Origin: Planctomycetota bacterium
GTDB taxonomy: Bacteria > Planctomycetota > Phycisphaerae > Sedimentisphaerales > Anaerobacaceae
Length of the DNA: 10,383 bases
Assembly: GCA_023135255.1 (NCBI GenBank)
Contig: JAGLTN010000009.1
Coordinates: 1 to 10,383 of the forward strand
Reading direction: 5' to 3'
The translations under genes were made by a program, and so were the position numbers. How positions within the stretch are numbered: position 1 is the first letter of the stretch; each line of letters starts with the position of its first letter. Below are positions 5,853-10,383 of the stretch, one piece after another. The notes beneath the pieces are model-generated. The model was not told the origin of the DNA and searched no databases. It saw only the letters and a list, made by a program, of their open reading frames with translations.

Positions 5853-7307
5853 TTATTTTATAGGAGCTACTGTTAAACGGAAATTATCTCTTCCACCTTT
5901 AGCATCAAGCTTCTGTTGTAATATTTCCATTTTAGATTCTTTGATTATCTGGAAAAGTTGAAGCGTATTTTTTCTGTTCGAGGTACTGCCGTCAAAAGAA
6001 ATGCTCTTGGCATGAATCGAAACCTTATTTATCTGCAAATCTATTGCTGAGGCCTTCGAATTAAAAGCCTGGAAAAGAAGAGTGAGCTTCGTAGCAATAG
6101 ATGCCTGCCCTGTCAGACTAAGTAGGCCGCTCTTTTCAGCTTCAATGCGCGATAGTTCGATTTTAAGTTTTCTGACAGGATCAACCCTGGATGACATTTT
6201 CCTGCCTTGCATTACACTTGAATATTCTGTTGAAAGCCTTTTTTTCAAATCTTTTCTATAGCCATTTTCTTTAATCAGGTTCCACTGAAAATATATCCCC
6301 AGCAAAATTATAACACTAACAGCAATTACGCTAATCATCTTTATCGTTTTTTCAAGTTTGAGTTTTTTACCCAGGTAAGGCATAAAATCTTTCCTGAAAT
6401 CCACGCTTTCGATCTTTTCACAATTTATCATTGCCGCACCATAAGCGATTGCAAAATCTGCAACATTGGCGAAATCATCAAAAGCGGTTGTATCTGCGCC
6501 AACACAACCCGTAAAATCTATCGGCCCTGCTTCGATCATCATTTTTTCACTTATCGAATTGATATCCAGACTATCAGCAGCATCATAGAATCTTAAGCAA
6601 TTTATCGGCTCATCACTTTGAACAAGTGCCATTGTTAAGGGCAGTTCCCTTAAAATAAGTGCGGTTCGATCCTGACCTGGATTAATCAGAAAAGTTCTGA
6701 TATGAGGCTTAGATGTTGGCTGAGGATAGAGGATTAGATAAGCACTCCTGCCTGAAAGTATCGCAAAGAAAGGCCTCATCTGATCAGAATAGGATAAATT
6801 ATTTTCGATAAAACCTGTAAGGCAATTAACGTCAGGCTCAATTGTCACTGGGTCTATATTATAACTTTGCAAAGCATATATGATTTCAGACAACACCTTG
6901 CGCTGGGCTGTATATACCGTCAAATCTGAACCATTACTGTCTGCCGAGTTGACCTTAAATGATATCGCCACATCAGAGACATCTGTTGCAAGTGCTTCTT
7001 CAGTGTCGAACCGTATAGTAGATGCTATCTGTTTACTGTCTTTGAATTCACTATGGATGTCATGCTGCATAAACATTGAGCAGTCCAGAGCCACAGAAAC
7101 CTCTGAAAAGCTTAACTCTTTTTCAGAACATCTCTGGGTGATCAACTTCGCAAGTCTCTGCTCATTCGAAAGCTCATTTTCTTCGTCAGGAGCAACTACC
7201 ACTGTGAAGCAGTCAAGAACATTTCTGTCTTTGCCTTCTGCTTTGAGACAAACTACCGTCGCCGCATTTTTGCTCCAATATATTCCCAGATAGTTTTGGC
7301 TTTCCAC
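5853..7307 (-). CDS. gspL: T2SS platform protein GspL, PilM-like cytoplasmic domain plus membrane/periplasmic part
   Basis: 484 residues starting with GTG (7307), supported by AGGAG 8 bases upstream. Residues 1-300 are an actin-like PilM/GspL cytoplasmic domain: YLGIYWSKNAATVV (6-19), VALDCSMFM (72-80), EEALATDV (103-110), EPDVNCL (157-163), and VDFRKDFMPY (302-311), which corresponds to the NL(R/L)xGEF-type stretch just before the membrane. A single transmembrane helix spans about 321-343. The periplasmic part (344-484) has a basic coiled-coil region and a PilN/GspL-like ferredoxin fold. GspL recruits the GspE ATPase to the inner membrane and binds GspM. In type IV pili PilM and PilN are separate proteins; here they are one chain, as in GspL, which supports the T2SS reading. 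Gene spacing is 19 bases after gspK and 10 before gspM. Confidence 0.8.
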   Translation of the reverse strand: MESQNYLGIYWSKNAATVVCLKAEGKDRNVLDCFTVVVAPDEENELSNEQRLAKLITQRCSEKELSFSEVSVALDCSMFMQHDIHSEFKDSKQIASTIRFDTEEALATDVSDVAISFKVNSADSNGSDLTVYTAQRKVLSEIIYALQSYNIDPVTIEPDVNCLTGFIENNLSYSDQMRPFFAILSGRSAYLILYPQPTSKPHIRTFLINPGQDRTALILRELPLTMALVQSDEPINCLRFYDAADSLDINSISEKMMIEAGPIDFTGCVGADTTAFDDFANVADFAIAYGAAMINCEKIESVDFRKDFMPYLGKKLKLEKTIKMISVIAVSVIILLGIYFQWNLIKENGYRKDLKKRLSTEYSSVMQGRKMSSRVDPVRKLKIELSRIEAEKSGLLSLTGQASIATKLTLLFQAFNSKASAIDLQINKVSIHAKSISFDGSTSNRKNTLQLFQIIKESKMEILQQKLDAKGGRDNFRLTVAPIK

Positions 7308-7326
7308 TTAACAGACTCCTAAAAAA

Positions 7327-8745
7327 TTACCAACCACTGATTGCCGCAATTACTTCAAAACGTCTACGCCTACCCGTTCTCTTTACCGCTACTACAGATG
7401 TCACTTTTGCGACACCACTGACTGCTGTTATTCTTACCGTAAAAAAATCACTCTCTGTTGTAATAAATTCTTCACATTTTGCAATTGAATTAGAATATTC
7501 AAAGAGAGCTTTTTTCAGCCCATCAATATCCACAAAAGGCTTTTCACATCTTGCAACTATTATTTCATCAGCAATTTCAACCGAATCTCCACCAAAAACA
7601 AATGCAGCTTCAAGAACGTGTCTTGGCGCAGTATTGATATTGACTTTACCGGCAGGCCAAAGAGAAGTATATTTAAGAGCGGACTCATGCCTGTCATCAC
7701 TAATCTGTGTAGCTCTGCTGAGAATAGATACATCAATAAGCGGACTATTGAACAGCCTTGCAAAATCCGTTATATGAGTACTAATAGGTATTTCTTTTTT
7801 CCTGGGTGCTTTTGTTTTTTTTGCATTTCTTCTTGTAATACGCCTTTTTCTGGTTTTTTTCGAAGCCGCCTTAGTTTCTTTAGTATCGTTTGGATCTTTC
7901 GGTTTGCTTGCTTCTTTTGTCGATTTAAATTCGACCTGAAATTCCTTAATTTCACGAATCTCATCAAGCCCCAAAAGCAGCTGCTCTATTTCAAAGCTAT
8001 TAACATCCATCCATTCGCAAAAACCTTCAAAACCGGCAATCGCCTCATTTCTGATATCATCATCTTCAATCAAAGCCCAACCGATAGGATATTTAGAATT
8101 CTCATCAATGATTTCAATCGTAACTTTAGCTGTTCCTATTTCAATCTCTACCGGCTTTGTCGCATAGGGCCACTCTGGGCCGTAAGGCCCTCTTATTGTG
8201 ATTTCATTAGGCTCATTTGAGTCAAAGCCTCCACCAAACAAATCACCAAAATCATTACCATCACCAAACTGATTCTGGTAATTGGGATCATTCATATCAT
8301 TACCATCGCCAAACCCCGGCATAGACATCATACTATTCAAATCTAAAGGCTTACTCTCATAATCATTATTGTCATAGACATCATAATCATTGCTGTTATT
8401 AACATCTGTATAATCCAAATCCATTTCCCAGATGTCTATAAGCTGCTGATATTCTTCATCTGTCAGCGAAAAAAGATCAGAAAAATCAGGCTCATTAGGG
8501 CGTGAAATGAGTTTGAATTTCAACCCGTTAAGAGCGGTATCAGCGTACTTAATTGCTGAATCACATGCATAGCGAGCTGCCTGATAATCTACCATATACT
8601 GATCCCTGCTTCGCTGAGCGCGGACTTTAGTTGTAAGCGTATACGCCAAAGTCGCAAACACCACTAAAAGCACAAGCGTAAACAGCAGCACTATGCCCTT
8701 ATGCTTTGCAGAGACGTAAACATTTTTTGATAGTTTATAATTCAT
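7327..8745 (-). CDS. gspK: Minor pseudopilin GspK with acidic and basic insertions
   Basis: 472 residues, longer than the usual 300-340. The N-terminus KHKG17|IVLLFTLVLLVVFATLAYTL is a prepilin-peptidase site plus hydrophobic helix. Position +5 is not Glu, which is a known trait of GspK. The conserved core includes IEIIDENSKYPIGWAL (210-225), the long helical domain, and the SAM-like segment VNINTAPRHVLEAAF (368-382) through IADEIIVAR and PFVDIDGLKKAL (403-414). It ends with a typical strand pair (FFTVRITAVSG; RRRRFEVIAAISGW). Two inserts stand out. One is an Asp/Asn/Gly-rich stretch (about 109-180) with two FGDGND repeats. The other is a very basic Lys/Arg stretch (about 272-318). GspK caps the pseudopilus tip with GspI and GspJ. 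ATG at 8745, AGG 6 bases upstream, 7 bases after the gspJ stop. Confidence 0.88.
   Translation of the reverse strand: MNYKLSKNVYVSAKHKGIVLLFTLVLLVVFATLAYTLTTKVRAQRSRDQYMVDYQAARYACDSAIKYADTALNGLKFKLISRPNEPDFSDLFSLTDEEYQQLIDIWEMDLDYTDVNNSNDYDVYDNNDYESKPLDLNSMMSMPGFGDGNDMNDPNYQNQFGDGNDFGDLFGGGFDSNEPNEITIRGPYGPEWPYATKPVEIEIGTAKVTIEIIDENSKYPIGWALIEDDDIRNEAIAGFEGFCEWMDVNSFEIEQLLLGLDEIREIKEFQVEFKSTKEASKPKDPNDTKETKAASKKTRKRRITRRNAKKTKAPRKKEIPISTHITDFARLFNSPLIDVSILSRATQISDDRHESALKYTSLWPAGKVNINTAPRHVLEAAFVFGGDSVEIADEIIVARCEKPFVDIDGLKKALFEYSNSIAKCEEFITTESDFFTVRITAVSGVAKVTSVVAVKRTGRRRRFEVIAAISGW
8251..8314 (-). repeat. Two direct copies encoding FGDGND within gspK
   Basis: A 19-base unit occurs at 8251-8269 and again at 8296-8314 with one difference (tcacc/tcgcc). 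On the minus strand both encode the residues FGDGND of the acidic GspK insert. The copies look like an in-frame duplication. Confidence 0.7.
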
Positions 8746-8752
8746 CCGTTAC

Positions 8753-9556
8753 CTATTTTGGTAGCTCCACGTCGTTAGCATCAGTCAGGTCAATATCATT
8801 AACATCTTCAACATCATTAACATCTTCGACATCATTACTATCATCTTCTTTTTCTACAACTATATCTTTCATATAGAAAGGTATCTTCCTCGTTCTGTTT
8901 ACTGCAATAACACGGGTGACCATATCTTCCTCGTAAACATCCCACAGGCCCGAAACAGTTTTGAAAGGCTCAGCAAACGAAATAGTTACAGCAACCCCCT
9001 TAGGTAATTTTTTTGTACTTTTCCACTCATCAATAAATGTTTCACCTTCAACAGCCTGCATACTAAAATAAGTCACACCTTCGCAGAAAGGTATAAACAT
9101 CTCTCTTTCATATCTTTCTTTCTGGCCATGCAAAAGACGGTCTTCTGAAACTATACCGCTATGACTTCGATACAACACCAGCCCATTAGCATCGCTGTCA
9201 TAATCAAAACCCGCACGCCAGATTATCTTTTCAAAATCATCCTCCTGGTTTTCACGATTATAAAATGACTTTCTTATTACAAGCTGAGCAACCTGAAAAC
9301 CCTCATTGGTTTTATTTTCAAAAGTAAGCTTCACCCTCTCATCAGCAACCGTGAGCCTGTCTATGTCTTCTGCTATCCTCTGCAAAACTTCCAAAGCCAC
9401 ACTGGTTCTGTCCAGATTATTGATTATAGAATCAGATGCTTTGCTAAGACGAGTATAAATAGTCAAAACCGATACCATCACCATCGAACCTATGGTAAGT
9501 GCCGCTACTATCTCTGCCAGCGAAAAAGCTTTTCGGTTTTTGTAATTAATACGCAT
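8753..9556 (-). CDS. gspJ: Minor pseudopilin GspJ with Ala at the cleavage site and acidic repeat tail
   Basis: 267 residues from the ATG at 9556. A longer open frame begins at 9688, but its first 44 residues lie inside gspI and precede the prepilin signal, so the internal ATG is preferred. The leader is MRINYKNRKA|FSLAEIVAALTIGSM, with Glu at +5. The residue before the cut is Ala rather than the usual Gly. The body shows the GspJ pattern: a helix to about residue 70, the phrase RAGFDYDSDANGLVLYR (114-130), and LPKGVAVTISF (184-194). The last 33 residues (235-267) are a strongly acidic tail built from D-V-N/E repeats, absent from standard GspJ. GspJ forms the pseudopilus tip with GspI and GspK. 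The start lies 4 bases after the gspI stop with no good Shine-Dalgarno, so translation is probably coupled. It ends in TAG, 7 bases before gspK. Confidence 0.85.
   Translation of the reverse strand: MRINYKNRKAFSLAEIVAALTIGSMVMVSVLTIYTRLSKASDSIINNLDRTSVALEVLQRIAEDIDRLTVADERVKLTFENKTNEGFQVAQLVIRKSFYNRENQEDDFEKIIWRAGFDYDSDANGLVLYRSHSGIVSEDRLLHGQKERYEREMFIPFCEGVTYFSMQAVEGETFIDEWKSTKKLPKGVAVTISFAEPFKTVSGLWDVYEEDMVTRVIAVNRTRKIPFYMKDIVVEKEDDSNDVEDVNDVEDVNDIDLTDANDVELPK
8801..8836 (-). repeat. 18-base tandem repeat, two copies, in the gspJ 3' end
   Basis: 8801-8818 and 8819-8836 are the same 18-base unit with one difference, preceded by a decayed partial copy (8791-8800). On the minus strand they encode the repeated NDVEDV of the GspJ acidic tail. 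The 18-base period keeps the frame, so copy number could change without breaking the gene. Confidence 0.75.
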
Positions 9557-9560
9557 AATA

Positions 9561-10148
9561 TTATTCAAAATTAATATAAGGCCACATTTCAGGCGGAAAC
9601 CAATCCCTGTATTCTTCGGGAACTGTAGGAGGCTCAGGAGGCTCAGGAGGTCCCGGTGGATTCGGCCCATCCGGCCCAATAGTGCCATCTATGCCTTCCT
9701 GTTCTTGAAGTATTTTGCGATTCTTTTGAATTTTGAGCACATCCCTTTTAGAAAGCATCGTTAACCAGGCTGTAAACTCTACCGTTTGAGCCTCATCTTT
9801 TGAATCATAATATTGTGAACTGCATATCGCTTTGAGCCATTTATCACTGCTGCCTTGGGGCATAAACATCTCTATTGTTGTTTGCCATTCGATTGCCGGA
9901 TAACGTTCACTTACACCAAACTCAGACTTCTCAGCAACTGTTTTTTCAGTCAGTAAGATTTCCATATTCTCACGTACGATCTCAAAGGCATTTCTTCGCA
10001 GCTTCATATCAGCAGTGCTGTTCATACACTGGTCAACAATAACAAGCACGCTGGATGTTATTACAGCAAGCACCCCTAAAGCAGCCACTGCTTCGATCAG
10101 ACTAAACCCTTTTCTGAAAATTAAATTATTCTTAAAATGGAACTTCAT
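9561..10148 (-). CDS. gspI: Minor pseudopilin GspI with Pro-rich C-terminal extension
   Basis: 195 residues from the ATG at 10148. An upstream in-frame ATG (10178) would put ten extra residues before the leader, and the chosen start has AAGG 6-7 bases upstream. The prepilin leader is MKFHFKNNLIFRKG|FSLIEAVAALGVL, with Gly14 before the cut and Glu19 at +5. Typical GspI is about 125 residues. The core here runs to about residue 150 and is followed by a Gly/Pro-rich stretch (154-187, e.g. PNPPGPPEPPEPP) and an aromatic end (WPYINFE). GspI nucleates the tip complex with GspJ and GspK. The start overlaps the end of the preceding GspH-like gene by 17 bases, and gspJ follows after 4 bases. The assignment between GspI and GspV-type names rests on order and the leader, since minor pseudopilin bodies diverge strongly. 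Confidence 0.82.
   Translation of the reverse strand: MKFHFKNNLIFRKGFSLIEAVAALGVLAVITSSVLVIVDQCMNSTADMKLRRNAFEIVRENMEILLTEKTVAEKSEFGVSERYPAIEWQTTIEMFMPQGSSDKWLKAICSSQYYDSKDEAQTVEFTAWLTMLSKRDVLKIQKNRKILQEQEGIDGTIGPDGPNPPGPPEPPEPPTVPEEYRDWFPPEMWPYINFE
9628..9650 (-). repeat. 9-base tandem repeat encoding the Pro-rich tail of gspI
   Basis: The unit ggaggctca occurs at 9628-9636 and 9637-9645, with a partial third copy (ggagg) at 9646-9650. On the minus strand it encodes repeated P-P-E. Copy-number change would stay in frame. Confidence 0.65.
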
Positions 10149-10383
10149 AATCAGCCTTAGGCAGCAAAAGTGCCACATCGCCCTCTTCTAATTTAACTTT
10201 CCTGCCGATTCTGTTAACAATTACAGAATACTCTTTGTTATTATCATCAATTAAAATTATCTTCGCCGCTGCCTGCCAACCAGACCTGCCAACCCTTAGG
10301 TGAACAATTCCGTCGCTGGTATCAACAGCGTCATCAAACACGACATAAATGACCATGCATTTTTCAGTAAATTCATTCGATAC
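10132..10383 (-). CDS. gspH: GspH-like minor pseudopilin, C-terminal part only
   Basis: The frame is open to the right edge, so only the last 83 residues are present; the internal ATG at 10356 is not the true start because nine further in-frame codons precede it. The visible part is beta-strand rich (VIYVVFDD, IVHLRVGR, AKIILIDD) and ends with YSVIVNRIGRKVKLEEGD. This matches the final strands of GspH/FimT, where a phrase like VVVNxxTGRVRV is usual. The prepilin leader must lie outside the window. It overlaps gspI by 17 bases and is the first visible gene of the H-I-J-K-L-M series, which is the best support for the call. GspH sits just below the I-J-K tip in the pseudopilus. A generic minor pseudopilin is the alternative. 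Confidence 0.6.
   Translation of the reverse strand, partial: VSNEFTEKCMVIYVVFDDAVDTSDGIVHLRVGRSGWQAAAKIILIDDNNKEYSVIVNRIGRKVKLEEGDVALLLPKADYEVPF

Noticed and set aside
6880..7293. Plus-strand open frame of 137 codons inside gspL
   Set aside because: Antisense to the conserved actin-like domain of GspL, with no start signal or family resemblance.
7618..8220. Plus-strand open frame of 200 codons inside gspK
   Set aside because: Antisense shadow of the well-supported gspK; the product is Phe/Cys/Arg-rich, typical of reverse reading of Lys/Glu-rich coding DNA.
8781..8850. Tandem repeats considered as a CRISPR-like array
   Set aside because: Units are adjacent without spacers, in frame, and code for an acidic protein tail.
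9557..9688. N-terminal extension of GspJ (44 residues)
   Set aside because: The extra residues come from the out-of-frame reading of the gspI Pro-rich repeat and would bury the prepilin leader away from the N-terminus.

Overview
The window reads as a moderately AT-rich bacterial chromosome segment. It most likely comes from a planctomycete of the Phycisphaerae/Sedimentisphaerales type. This is inferred from three things: a SpoVG protein carrying an inserted four-cysteine zinc ribbon, a small FlgM-like protein, and a pseudopilin operon with long, unusual low-complexity insertions. No rRNA, tRNA, insertion sequence, phage gene or CRISPR array is visible, so this looks like ordinary core/envelope chromosome rather than a mobile island.

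Layout. Positions 1-2902 hold a four-gene minus-strand operon with gaps of 20-38 bases: a YqaA/DedA-type (VTT) membrane protein, an AMMECR1-domain protein, a URO-D superfamily protein of the MtaA/CmuA type, and a lipoprotein with a HEGWH metallopeptidase motif. The lipoprotein gene runs off the left edge. A divergent intergenic region (2903-3137) carries a good extended -10 promoter in each direction and two inverted repeats. Positions 3138-4499 hold a plus-strand pair, ispE (isoprenoid precursor synthesis) and spoVG. A short convergent gap leads to a lone minus-strand gene (4623-4904) for a FlgM-like anti-sigma protein. The only stretch above 300 bases without a supported gene is 4905-5341; it holds a possible promoter for the FlgM-like gene and a convincing terminator hairpin. 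Positions 5342-10383 are a tightly packed minus-strand type II secretion (T2SS) pseudopilus operon in canonical order H-I-J-K-L-M. The H gene is cut by the right edge.

How the parts work together. The I/J/K/H products are minor pseudopilins that would form the tip complex of the T2SS pseudopilus. L and M are the inner-membrane platform proteins that couple it to the secretion ATPase. The pore (D), ATPase (E), F and major pseudopilin (G) are not in the window and presumably lie upstream (to the right) or elsewhere. The hairpin just after gspM marks the end of this operon. The left operon has no obvious single pathway; its members are known families, but their combination is not one I recognise.

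I find no convincing new multi-gene system. The most interesting points are lineage-specific protein elaborations: the zinc ribbon inside SpoVG, the acidic and basic insertions in GspK, the Pro-rich tail of GspI, the repeat-built acidic tail and Ala at the cleavage site of GspJ, and the edge-truncated lipoprotein peptidase.
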